Shown piece by piece: positions 1-7,536 of a DNA stretch of 64,000 nt (position 1 is the stretch's first letter; every line of letters starts with the position of its first letter). Source of the DNA: Bacteroidia bacterium (lineage in GTDB: Bacteria > Bacteroidota > Bacteroidia > J057); assembly GCA_030430205.1 (NCBI GenBank), contig JAUIGE010000018.1, positions 1 through 64,000 on the forward strand. Reading direction: 5' to 3'. The translations under genes were made by a program, and so were the position numbers. Below the pieces are notes generated by a model. It ran no database searches. It had not been told where the DNA came from and saw only the letters and a program-made list of their open reading frames with translations.

Positions 1-90
1 CTTGAAAAAATTTGTTTGCTTGCTTTGCTAGAAGATGATGTCGGATTACAGTTTTTCAAAGAACGATTAAAAGAGGATATTATCAAGTAA
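1..90 (+). CDS. C-terminal end of an unrecognised protein (partial)
   Basis: An open frame enters the window at base 1 and stops at TAA 88-90. The visible 29 residues are mostly leucine, lysine and acidic residues (ending FFKERLKEDIIK) and look alpha-helical. The start lies outside the window. Nothing recognisable remains, so no function is proposed; it could also be a tail fragment. A heptamer repeat array begins 30 bp after the stop. Confidence 0.5.
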   Translation, partial: LEKICLLALLEDDVGLQFFKERLKEDIIK

Positions 91-120
91 GATACTTCGA
101 CTTTTGAATGAACACGACTA

Positions 121-232
121 ATTGTCCATTATCCATTGTCCATTATCCATTCTCCATTGTCCATTATCCATTGTCCATTATCCATTGTCCATTATCCATT
201 CTCCATTATCCATTCTCCATTATCCATTCTCC
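121..232. repeat. Heptanucleotide tandem repeat array, 16 units (ATTRTCC family)
   Basis: Sixteen consecutive 7-bp units in perfect register: ATTGTCC, ATTATCC and ATTCTCC, varying only at the fourth base. It fills most of the gap between the first stop codon and the convergent OmpA-family gene. The layout resembles the short tandemly repeated repetitive (STRR) heptamers described in cyanobacteria; that likeness is by structure and is not evidence of common origin. Confidence 0.9.
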
Positions 233-305
233 ATTCAAAGGAGCGGAACCAGTTTCTACTGAAAAAGAGAACCCAAAGTATTACGACCATTTGATGCAAT
301 CCCCC

Positions 306-345
306 CATCTGCTAATCCTCTCATCCGCTAATCAGCTAATCCTGC
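306..345. repeat. CTGCTAATC-type intergenic repeat abutting a stop codon
   Basis: Degenerate repeats of a CATCYGCTAATC / CAGCTAATC unit run up to the base before the stop codon (346-348, minus strand) of the OmpA-family gene. A 21-base segment at 314-334 recurs with one mismatch at 58656-58676, again just beside the stop of a leftward gene. Confidence 0.7.
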
Positions 346-2301
346 CTACCGTACTTCCAAAATCTTAAACTCCGTCCGTCGGTTCAGCTTCCGGTTTTCC
401 GGGCTGTCATTGGGTGCGATGGGCATAGATTCGCCATAGCCCTTTGCCGTCACGCGCTCAGCGTCTATCCCCTGATTGAGCAGGTAAGTCCGGACAGATT
501 CAGCCCGTTGCTGGCTCAGGGTGCTGTTGACTTCATCAGAACCGACATTGTCGGTATGTCCCTGAATTTCGATGCTCAGGCGCGGGTTGCGCTGGAGGAA
601 AGTCGTGAGGAAACGCAGTTCAGGTTCGGACTCTGGCTTCAGCTTATAGCTGTCAAAGGCAAAAAATATATTGTCCAGGCGGACGGTTTTGCCCGGACGG
701 ACGGGCGTCAGGTCTATGGTCAGGTCAAAATAGGTCTCTTCTGTAAGCGACTTGAGGTAGAAGTTTTTGCTGGCAAAAAGGTAGCGAGGCGCTTCTACGA
801 AGGCGGCATATTCTCTTTCGAGCGGCAGGCTCATGAGAAATTTTCCATCTCCTTTACCTGAGTAAAGGGTACGGATGGTATCATTTCGCTCCACATCCAC
901 CAGGTGGATGCGTGCCTGGACGGGGGCGCGCGTCACGCTATCGCGTGTCAGACCGCGCAAAAAGGTTGCGCGCTTGGGCTGGATATCCTCATCCAGCATA
1001 AATTCGAGCAAATCGTTTTTCCCAAAACCATCCTTCCTGCTCGAATTGATGTAGCCCAGGGTTCCTTTTGCATTCACAAAAATATAGCCTTCCTCTGCCT
1101 CAGTATTGATGGGAAAACCCAAATTTTTGGGCTCGGACCACTTGCCAAAATCATACGCGTAGCTTACAAATAGGTCGCCATTTCCAAAGCCGTTGTGGAA
1201 GTCGGAGGCGAAGTAGAGACTTGCGCCATCGGCATGCAGGAAAGGCGCGTCTTCGTCGCCTTCGGTATTGATAGGACCGTCCAGGTTTTGGGCTTTCGTC
1301 CATTTTCCATTCTTCAGTTCGCAGTACCAAATATCTGAGCCGCCTTTTCCGCCTTTTCTGTTTGAGGCAAAATACAAGATCCGGCCGTCAGGGGAGAGGC
1401 AGGGCTGCGAATCCCAGGCCTCCGAATTTACGTTGGGGCCCAGATTTTCGGGTTCAGACCAGTTTTTTTCCACCCAAACGGAGCGATACAAATCACAATT
1501 TCCCAGGCCGTCTTCTTTGTTGCAGACGGTAAAATAGAGGGTACGTCCATCCTGGGTGAGGCATGGGCCTCCTTCATTTCGGAAAGTGTTGATGGGCTCG
1601 CCGAGGTTTTCGGCGGGCTGCCAGACGCCATTGACTTTTTTACTGATGTAAAAATCTTCGGGATAGCCTTTGAGCATGCGGCTGTAGCCGCCGGTGCTGC
1701 TGCTGCGCCGCGAGACAAAAAGCAGGGTTTGGTCATCTGCCGTCAGATAAGGCATTGTATCATCCTCTTTCGAATTGATGTCACTTCCCAGGTTGACGGG
1801 TTTGAAATCCACCGGATTTTTGATCGCTTCTCTTGCGAAATATGCTTTTCGCAGCTGGATGGTAGCCGTTTTTACATAAGTCGGCCCGCCTCTTCCTTCG
1901 GCCAGATAGGCTTCATATCGGGGAACAGCCTCGGCATAGGCTCTGGTAAAAAAAAGCGCCTGCCCCAGGTGGAAATCCATGCCGCCAAATGCGCCTGGCT
2001 CCAGAGAATCTGCCATCTGCAAATGCTTGCGCGCATCTTCAAATTCGAACAGTATCAGGTGGTTGACACCTTTGAAGAAATGCGCATTGGAAAAATAGGG
2101 CTCAATCTCCAGCGCTTTCCCAAATGCTGCTATGGCCTCCTGCCGGGCGCGGTAGCTTTCCTGTTCACGACCTTCCAGGTAATAGGAAAGGGCTTTTTTA
2201 GACTTGATATTCAGGTCTTTAGGCTTAAGTTTTTGAGAAAAACCTGGTGTGAGAGAAGCCATCAAAAGCATGATGGAAAGAAATATTGCTTGAGGGATCA
2301 T
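346..2301 (-). CDS. TPR / PD40 beta-propeller / OmpA-domain protein, PorE-like
   Basis: This 651-residue protein starts with a signal peptide (to about residue 22) and continues with TPR-like helices (about 25-150). Several PD40 propeller repeats follow (about 170-430, with PCLSPDGRILYFASNRKGG as the clearest), then a carboxypeptidase-regulatory-like beta domain (about 445-525) and a C-terminal OmpA domain (about 540-651, motif IEIQGHTDNVGSD) that should bind peptidoglycan. This domain order is that of PorE, the protein that ties the type IX secretion apparatus to the cell wall in Porphyromonas. Bacteroidota have many paralogues of this build, so a T9SS role is inferred from architecture and from the T9SS cargo genes nearby. 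It should sit in the periplasm, attached to the outer membrane. Confidence 0.85.
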   Translation of the reverse strand: MIPQAIFLSIMLLMASLTPGFSQKLKPKDLNIKSKKALSYYLEGREQESYRARQEAIAAFGKALEIEPYFSNAHFFKGVNHLILFEFEDARKHLQMADSLEPGAFGGMDFHLGQALFFTRAYAEAVPRYEAYLAEGRGGPTYVKTATIQLRKAYFAREAIKNPVDFKPVNLGSDINSKEDDTMPYLTADDQTLLFVSRRSSSTGGYSRMLKGYPEDFYISKKVNGVWQPAENLGEPINTFRNEGGPCLTQDGRTLYFTVCNKEDGLGNCDLYRSVWVEKNWSEPENLGPNVNSEAWDSQPCLSPDGRILYFASNRKGGKGGSDIWYCELKNGKWTKAQNLDGPINTEGDEDAPFLHADGASLYFASDFHNGFGNGDLFVSYAYDFGKWSEPKNLGFPINTEAEEGYIFVNAKGTLGYINSSRKDGFGKNDLLEFMLDEDIQPKRATFLRGLTRDSVTRAPVQARIHLVDVERNDTIRTLYSGKGDGKFLMSLPLEREYAAFVEAPRYLFASKNFYLKSLTEETYFDLTIDLTPVRPGKTVRLDNIFFAFDSYKLKPESEPELRFLTTFLQRNPRLSIEIQGHTDNVGSDEVNSTLSQQRAESVRTYLLNQGIDAERVTAKGYGESMPIAPNDSPENRKLNRRTEFKILEVR

Positions 2302-2428
2302 GTGTGTAAGTAATCTGTTACTTTTTTGTCAAAGGTCATCAAAATGAAGAAACCTGGAAATAAAACGAAGAATAAATTGACAAAGTACCTTCTCTTACGG
2401 CTGTTTGAAATGGAATGAAATCGGTGAT

Positions 2429-2456
2429 TTTCCTTACGTATAACTACTTATATTTG
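2429..2456 (+). promoter_or_regulatory. Candidate Bacteroidota promoter for the histidine kinase
   Basis: TATATTTG at 2449-2456 matches the TAnnTTTG -7 consensus. A TTTC box about 16 bases upstream could be a weak -33 element. It lies 37 bases before the kinase start codon. Confidence 0.4.
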
Positions 2457-2493
2457 GACTGTAAATTTCAATTTATGAATTAATCACACGCCT

Positions 2494-3285
2494 ATGCCTA
2501 GCATTGATTATCTGGATCAGACACAAAAAAAGGGGACCCGAGCACTACGATTTGAAGTTGAAAAAATCAAAAAAGAAAGGGATCATTGGAAACAAGCCAG
2601 CATGGCCAAAGACAAAATTCTCTCCACCATCAGCCATGATTTGAAAGGGCAATGGGGCGGGATCAATGGCCTGATCCATATCTTGTCTTTAGAAAATCAG
2701 GGAGTGAATTCAAGTCCTTCGCAGGCTTATCTCGACCTGCTGAGAAAAAGCAGCGCAAGCTTTTCTCTTTTGATGGAAAACCTGCTTCAATGGGCCAAAA
2801 AGCAAAGTTGGGAGATAGAGGCCCGCCTTCAGGACGAAAATCTGTATGAACTTCTGAAGGAGGTTTATGAGCTGAATCAGCTTTCCGCCCAGACAAAAGG
2901 GATAGATTTCAGGATGGATTGCCCTGAAGACCTATGGGTTTCAACGGATCTGGATTTGCTTTCTTTTATCCTTAGAAACCTGGCAATAAACGCCCTCAAG
3001 TATACTTCCAGAGGGAAAAAGGTCACATTGCGGGCCCGTCGCGTAGCGGAGGATATGGTTTTGGTGGAAGTGGAAGATGCGGGAACGGGAATTCCCGAGG
3101 AGGTTCAATCAAAGCTATTTGATCCGGAGGCCTTGATCTCTTCTGCCGGCACGGCAGAGGAAAAAGGCACAGGCCTGGGCCTGCTGCTCTGCCTGGAGTT
3201 CGCCCAAATGCTGGGCACTTCTCTGCATATAGATACTGCTCCCAGGAAAGGGACCCGATTTTCCTTTTTTCTTCAGACAAGCTGA
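2494..3285 (+). CDS. Soluble sensor histidine kinase
   Basis: This 263-residue protein has a short coiled-coil lead (15-40), a HisKA dimerisation helix with the phospho-accepting His48 in ISHDLKG, and a HATPase domain. The ATPase motifs are the N-box RNLAINALKY (161-170), the G1 box DAGTG (195-199) and the G2 box GTGLGL (225-230). There is no membrane segment and no obvious sensor domain, so it probably works in the cytoplasm and takes its input through a partner. No response regulator lies next to it, making it an orphan kinase. The input signal is unknown. Confidence 0.88.
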   Translation: MPSIDYLDQTQKKGTRALRFEVEKIKKERDHWKQASMAKDKILSTISHDLKGQWGGINGLIHILSLENQGVNSSPSQAYLDLLRKSSASFSLLMENLLQWAKKQSWEIEARLQDENLYELLKEVYELNQLSAQTKGIDFRMDCPEDLWVSTDLDLLSFILRNLAINALKYTSRGKKVTLRARRVAEDMVLVEVEDAGTGIPEEVQSKLFDPEALISSAGTAEEKGTGLGLLLCLEFAQMLGTSLHIDTAPRKGTRFSFFLQTS

Positions 3286-3370
3286 TAGATTTGAATTGTA
3301 AGGATTTTTACAGAATTTAAAGATTCTTGCATTTTTTGTCATTTTTGTGGCTACTAATCTATATCGTAAC

Positions 3371-4540
3371 ATGCACAAACGGCTTTATATCATTTGCATC
3401 TGGATATTTTTGGGAGGAATAGGAACGAATTTCTCATTAGCTCAAAGCCCTGAGGAAGATTGTCAGCTTGCCCAAAACCAGCTTCGCTATTATTTCATGG
3501 AATATAATGAGGAAGGCTACCTCAACCTGAAATACCTGGAGGACCTCTATTATAGCTGTGACTCTGTGGACCTGCGAAGCAGCATCTCTTATTATTACCT
3601 GAAAGCAGCTTCGCTGCTCGAAGTCCACGACAACTATGTCGCCAGGCCGAGCGAGCTTTTTTATTTTTACCATAAAAAATTTCAGGAGTCCGCTGCCCAA
3701 AGCGGCAGCCTGATATCCACCGATCCCGACTTCGTCGGGACCCTTGATCTGCGCGCAGATCAGCTGAAAAGCCTCCTCAGCAGGGCTGAGGCAGTGGGCG
3801 ACAAGCCTTACCTTGACGAAAGCCGAAATCGGCAGCTAGACGAAGAAGGCCTTCGCCGCAAGGATGTCGGCGGCAACAGAGGCGGGCAGGAATCGCCACC
3901 CCTGACCTCTTCCTCATCGAATATCCCTGATTTCGCTTCTTTCCCCTATCCCGTCAAATCCGCATCAGATAGCTACCGCTTTGATGGCCGCCTTTTTTTG
4001 CAGGCGCGTAGCCTGGGCGAAATCAACCAGCAACTCAGCCAGGCCCTGAATGCCGAAGGCTATTATGGAAAACGCTATTTTGCCTTGCCCGAAGGCTTTG
4101 CCCTGGTCACCCAGCTGGAGCGGGTATATCCCGATGGAAAACCCCTCCCCACGCTGGAGCGTTGGGGCCAATCGGTGCGCCATCAGGCGCAATTTTCCCT
4201 GCGGGAATATATGATGTCGCTCGTTTTTGCCGAGCAGGGCTACTACCGCACCTTTGCCTTTGTGGTGATGCCCAGGAGCATCGCAGAAAATCCCCTCCTG
4301 GGACTGGGGCGACTCGACCCCAAGCCCTGGCAGCAGGTGGAAGGCGAAAAATTGCCGGAGAAAATCGCTCAATTGAGCCTCGATGATGGCTATGTGGTGA
4401 TGCTTTATCTGTTCGCTTTTGATGTGCCCGGAGGTGCTGAAAATGCCATACTGATGACGCTGCCTGCGGGAGAACAAAACGGTTCTCTGGTCGAAAAACA
4501 TCTCCGCCAGGCCAACCTCCTGCCGCATTTGCAGCCATGA
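3371..4540 (+). CDS. Secreted protein of unknown function, coupled to a polysaccharide deacetylase
   Basis: I chose the ATG at 3371 over an upstream GTG (3347) because a signal peptide (MHKRLYIICIWIFLGGIG, then a cleavage site near SLAQS) begins there. The mature protein has an N-terminal helical part (to about 105), a low-complexity linker rich in Ser, Gly and charged residues (about 107-200), and a C-terminal alpha/beta part (about 205-389). I do not recognise the family. Its stop overlaps the next gene's start (ATGA, 4537-4540), so the two are almost certainly co-translated. The linker DNA is unusually dense in perfect inverted repeats (see 3692-3872). Confidence 0.75.
   Translation: MHKRLYIICIWIFLGGIGTNFSLAQSPEEDCQLAQNQLRYYFMEYNEEGYLNLKYLEDLYYSCDSVDLRSSISYYYLKAASLLEVHDNYVARPSELFYFYHKKFQESAAQSGSLISTDPDFVGTLDLRADQLKSLLSRAEAVGDKPYLDESRNRQLDEEGLRRKDVGGNRGGQESPPLTSSSSNIPDFASFPYPVKSASDSYRFDGRLFLQARSLGEINQQLSQALNAEGYYGKRYFALPEGFALVTQLERVYPDGKPLPTLERWGQSVRHQAQFSLREYMMSLVFAEQGYYRTFAFVVMPRSIAENPLLGLGRLDPKPWQQVEGEKLPEKIAQLSLDDGYVVMLYLFAFDVPGGAENAILMTLPAGEQNGSLVEKHLRQANLLPHLQP
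3692..3872. repeat. Cluster of perfect short inverted repeats inside a CDS
   Basis: Seven hairpins or palindromes lie in about 180 bp of coding DNA. They are GCTGCC/GGCAGC (3692-3709), TCCCGAC-TTC-GTCGGGA (3724-3740), GATCTGCGCGCAGATC (3746-3761), CCTCAGC-AGG-GCTGAGG (3775-3791), GCCGA-AA-TCGGC (3822-3833), GAAGGCCTTC (3845-3854) and CGCCG/CGGCG (3854-3872). All fall in the linker of the unknown secreted protein. AGCAGC-TTC-GCTGCT at 3604-3618 precedes them. Confidence 0.8.
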
Positions 4541-5481
4541 TGCAAGCCATGCTACACCAGCTCGACAAGCTGGACCAATGCTTCGCGCGTATTTATCTGG
4601 GTATACAAAAGCAGCGACCTTCGCTGATGATTTGGGTTTTTCACTCCCTTTTTCAGGATGAAAAAGCCCTTCAGGAAAAAAGCCTTTTTCCCTTCGAACA
4701 ACTGACCGTCGGGCAACTCGCCCGCTTCATCTCCCACTTTCAGCAAAAAGGCCATGCCTTTGTGACGCCTGAGCAGGTCCTTGCCGGACTTCCGGCAGGT
4801 GGTTTTTACCAAATGCTGACATTTGATGATGGCTACTACAACAACAAATGGGCGCTGCCCGTGCTGGAAGCCTATCAGGTGCCGGCGGTTTTTCATATCG
4901 CTACGAGCTATATAGAGCAGCATCGCTCATTTTGGTGGGATGTGCATTTTCGGGAAAATGTCAAACAGGGCATGTCGATGAAAGCGATCCTTGCCGGGCA
5001 AAACCAGCTCAAAAAACTGCCTTTTGGTGAAGTAGAGGCTGTTTTGGAAAAACAGTTTGGCAAAGCGGCATTTGAGCCCCTGGGCGATCAGGATCGTCCT
5101 TTCACAGCTCAGGAGCTCAAAGCTTTCGCTCAGCATCCGCTTGTTCAGCTCGGCAATCACAGCCACAATCATGCGATTTTACTGCATCATAGCGAGGCGG
5201 AAATCCGCCTCCAAATCCGACAATCCCAGCAATACCTTGCTGACCTAACAGGCACAAGGCCGCGGGTCATCGCCTACCCCAATGGGGAATGCTCTCCGCA
5301 AGTTGCGGAGATCGCCCAGGCCGAAGGCCTGGAACTCGGATTGACAGGCGAGCGAAAAAAATATTTTTTCGATGAGCCGATGCCGCTCATGCGCCTGGGG
5401 CGCGTGACGCTCTATGGATTCCGGCAGATTGCCGGACAGGCGGAAACCTATCGGTCGGACCGATCGCTGAAGTGGCGGTAG
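4537..5481 (+). CDS. Polysaccharide deacetylase family protein (CE4/NodB fold)
   Basis: The 314-residue protein carries the NodB-fold metal-site motifs: TFDDGY (catalytic base and metal Asp at 97-98), NHSHNH (207-212, metal histidines) and AYPNGE (247-252). The family removes N- or O-acetyl groups from peptidoglycan, chitin-like glycans or exopolysaccharide. No signal peptide is evident, so it may act in the cytoplasm on lipid-linked precursors or leave by another route. Start codons at 4537, 4540 and 4549 are all possible; 4537 gives the ATGA overlap with the upstream gene, which implies joint function. The DNA holds at least five perfect hairpins. Confidence 0.85.
   Translation: MMQAMLHQLDKLDQCFARIYLGIQKQRPSLMIWVFHSLFQDEKALQEKSLFPFEQLTVGQLARFISHFQQKGHAFVTPEQVLAGLPAGGFYQMLTFDDGYYNNKWALPVLEAYQVPAVFHIATSYIEQHRSFWWDVHFRENVKQGMSMKAILAGQNQLKKLPFGEVEAVLEKQFGKAAFEPLGDQDRPFTAQELKAFAQHPLVQLGNHSHNHAILLHHSEAEIRLQIRQSQQYLADLTGTRPRVIAYPNGECSPQVAEIAQAEGLELGLTGERKKYFFDEPMPLMRLGRVTLYGFRQIAGQAETYRSDRSLKWR
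4782..5464. repeat. Series of perfect mini-hairpins in the deacetylase gene
   Basis: Perfect inverted repeats: TGCCGGA-CT-TCCGGCA (4782-4797), GAGGCGGA-AA-TCCGCCTC (5204-5221), CTCCGCAA-G-TTGCGGAG (5294-5310), CCAGGCC-GAA-GGCCTGG (5316-5332), TCCGGCA-GAT-TGCCGGA (5420-5436) and ATCGGTC-G-GACCGAT (5450-5464). All have stems of 7-8 bp and loops of 1-3 bases. Confidence 0.85.
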
Positions 5482-5530
5482 GTAGTTGGCAGTGGGCAGT
5501 TTGCAGTGGGCAGTGGGCAGTTTGCAGTTT
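5482..5530. repeat. Heptanucleotide tandem repeat, 7 units (GCAGTGG family), filling a convergent gap
   Basis: Units of 7 bp (GTAGTTG, then GCAGTGG or GCAGTTT) occupy the whole space between the stop codon of the deacetylase (5479-5481) and the stop codon of the convergent aminotransferase (5530-5532). The same family, in reverse complement, is found at 53318-53359. Confidence 0.92.
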
Positions 5531-6639
5531 TATTTTTTCCAAATGCGCTCCAAAGCCTCTGTAAATGTCCCCATTTCCTCCAATTTGCCGATACTCAGGC
5601 GCGCCCATCGCCCTTCTTCATCTTCAAATTGCTGGAGCAAAATATTTTCTTTTGCCATATCTGCCTTGAAATCACCGCTGTATTTTTTCAGGTCAAACAT
5701 CATGAAGTTGGTGTGGGAAGGGATGTAGCGGATGTTCAGCTGATCCAGGCTATCGTACACATGCTGCTTCGCAACGGTATTTTGCTCGATGGTGTGGCTG
5801 ACAAAGGCTTTGTCGTTGAGGGAAGCCAGGGCTGCTCCTATGCCGGCAGCATTGGTACTGATCCCGGGGAAAATCTGGTAAGAGCCGATCTTGCGGAGGG
5901 TGTCCGCATGTGCCAGCGCATAGCCTATGCGCATACCGGCAAGGCCAAAAACTTTGGAAAAAGTACGCAGGACGATCAGCTTCGGGTTGTTGCTCACTTC
6001 ACTGGCCACAGAGCGGCTGTATGCCGGATCTACAAACTCGATATAGGCCTCGTCTACGAGCACATAGGATTTTTGGGAAGCTTCTTTGATAAAATCCAAA
6101 AGAGCCTGATGGTCTACCAAAGTCCCTGTAGGGTTGCTGGGGTTGACGATATAAACCATGCCTGGCGTCTTGTCAGCCGCCCGGAGCATGGCGGGCAGAT
6201 CATGCGCTTTTTGCGCATTGAGCGGGATATGTGTCACCTGACCGCCAAAGCGCTCGATATACATGCCCAAAACCGGGAAGACAGGGTTGGCAGCTACCAC
6301 CGGTAGCTTGGTTTCGAGGCACCAGGAGGCTGCATTGAGCAGCAGTTCGTTGGAGCCTGCTCCGAGGATGACCTGGTTGGGAGTGAGGCCGTTGCGGCTC
6401 GCCAAAGCCTTGACGAGTTCCTGAACCAGTTCAAATGGATAGCGGTTGCCGTCGCGCATATAGCGCGCCATGGCTTCGAGCGCGGCGGGCGAAGGCCCAT
6501 AGGGGTTTTCATTGGAGCCCAGGCGCAAAGCGCCTGAGGAGGCCTGCCCAGGCAGGAAGTCGGCAGCTGAAAGCTGCCAGGGGATCAGGAGGCCTATGCC
6601 TCCGAGGCCCAGCGTACGAAAGAGGTCTCTTCTGTTCAT
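5530..6639 (-). CDS. Tat-signal PLP aminotransferase related to HisC
   Basis: Residues 1-28 form a twin-arginine-type leader (RRDLF followed by a glycine/leucine-rich hydrophobic run). A class I/II aminotransferase domain follows, with the HisC-like opening LGSNENPYGPSP, NPSNPTG (166-172), DEAY (196-199) and the PLP lysine Lys229 in TFSKVFGLAG. HisC itself is cytoplasmic; the Tat leader predicts a folded, cofactor-loaded enzyme in the periplasm. No other his genes are nearby, so histidine biosynthesis is unlikely and the substrate is unknown. Three tight hairpins lie in the DNA encoding the leader and mature N-terminus. Confidence 0.83.
   Translation of the reverse strand: MNRRDLFRTLGLGGIGLLIPWQLSAADFLPGQASSGALRLGSNENPYGPSPAALEAMARYMRDGNRYPFELVQELVKALASRNGLTPNQVILGAGSNELLLNAASWCLETKLPVVAANPVFPVLGMYIERFGGQVTHIPLNAQKAHDLPAMLRAADKTPGMVYIVNPSNPTGTLVDHQALLDFIKEASQKSYVLVDEAYIEFVDPAYSRSVASEVSNNPKLIVLRTFSKVFGLAGMRIGYALAHADTLRKIGSYQIFPGISTNAAGIGAALASLNDKAFVSHTIEQNTVAKQHVYDSLDQLNIRYIPSHTNFMMFDLKKYSGDFKADMAKENILLQQFEDEEGRWARLSIGKLEEMGTFTEALERIWKK
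6520..6578. repeat. Three consecutive mini-hairpins at the leader/mature junction of the aminotransferase gene
   Basis: CAGGCGC-AAA-GCGCCTG (6520-6536), CCTGCC-CA-GGCAGG (6543-6556) and GGCAGCT-GAA-AGCTGCC (6562-6578) follow each other within 59 bp. A fourth, AGCTACC-ACC-GGTAGCT, lies at 6292-6308 in the same gene. Confidence 0.85.
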
Positions 6640-6801
6640 GGGGATATATATCTGTTTCCCTAAAAATACAGAATTATTTCAACTTGCACTCCCAACCATA
6701 AAGCATGTATTTTCAACCATCAATCCTAGCTTTCAGACCGTTGGACAGCGGAGGGAAAAGGAGAAAAAGGAAAATGCTAACTTGAGCCAAATTATCATGC
6801 T

Positions 6802-7536
6802 ATGAAGTTATTGAACATAATTATACTCCTTGCCCTAATCAGCCTGACAGCCTGTAAAACAGATTCGAAGGGAACAGATTCGGATGGGCAAACCGTGACC
6901 ACAGATAGTGTAGAGCAGCCCCAAATAAAGATTGAGGTAGATAAAAGTGATCAACAGGAAAACATTCCTACAGGTATTGTTTTTGACCCTGACCGCTTTC
7001 CTTACCTGGAACCTCTTAACGATTCCACCACCCTGATGCATGCCTTCACTGTCAAAATGCAGCTAACCCACAGCTATCCGCTGGCTCCGGTTACCAATGA
7101 TCGCCTTACCTGGATAAATGCAGATAACTCTACAGAAACCATGGGTACCTTCCTTTCCTATGTGGTGAAAGGCCGCAAGATCATGCTGGCAGCTGTCAAC
7201 TACCGCGTTGATTATTTCAAAAAAACAGTGAAAGGTTATTCCAGTGTAGATTCTTCCTTTTATTCTGCGCGCTCTTATTTCCTGCTTGATGCCGAAAAAT
7301 CCAAAGTAATCAGGGAGCGGCAGAAGATACAAACTGCTTCTGGCCAGCATGCCTATGTCGAAGAATACTATTCCGTTCGCAGTGAGCAATTTACGCCCAA
7401 ATATGTTGCATTGGGCTACCTGGAGTATAATGAAGATTATATCGTCGGTTTTGTGATGAATGCCGTCGACGAGTTTGAATTCAAGGATGCTTTGCCTCCT
7501 TTTTACAAATTGATCCGCAGCTTTAAGGCTGAATAA
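6802..7536 (+). CDS. Lipoprotein of unknown function
   Basis: The 244-residue product has a classic lipoprotein signal (hydrophobic run ending LTAC, lipid Cys at 19) and a Thr/Ser/Asp-rich spacer to about residue 50. A compact mixed alpha/beta domain (about 60-244) of unrecognised family follows. It should be anchored in the inner or outer membrane, facing the periplasm or the surface. Its last 14 bases overlap the convergent PrsW-type gene. No operon partner is visible. Confidence 0.75.
   Translation: MKLLNIIILLALISLTACKTDSKGTDSDGQTVTTDSVEQPQIKIEVDKSDQQENIPTGIVFDPDRFPYLEPLNDSTTLMHAFTVKMQLTHSYPLAPVTNDRLTWINADNSTETMGTFLSYVVKGRKIMLAAVNYRVDYFKKTVKGYSSVDSSFYSARSYFLLDAEKSKVIRERQKIQTASGQHAYVEEYYSVRSEQFTPKYVALGYLEYNEDYIVGFVMNAVDEFEFKDALPPFYKLIRSFKAE

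Noticed and set aside
121-232. Possible CRISPR array from regular repeats
   Set aside because: The repeats are contiguous 7-bp units without spacers, and no cas genes are present.
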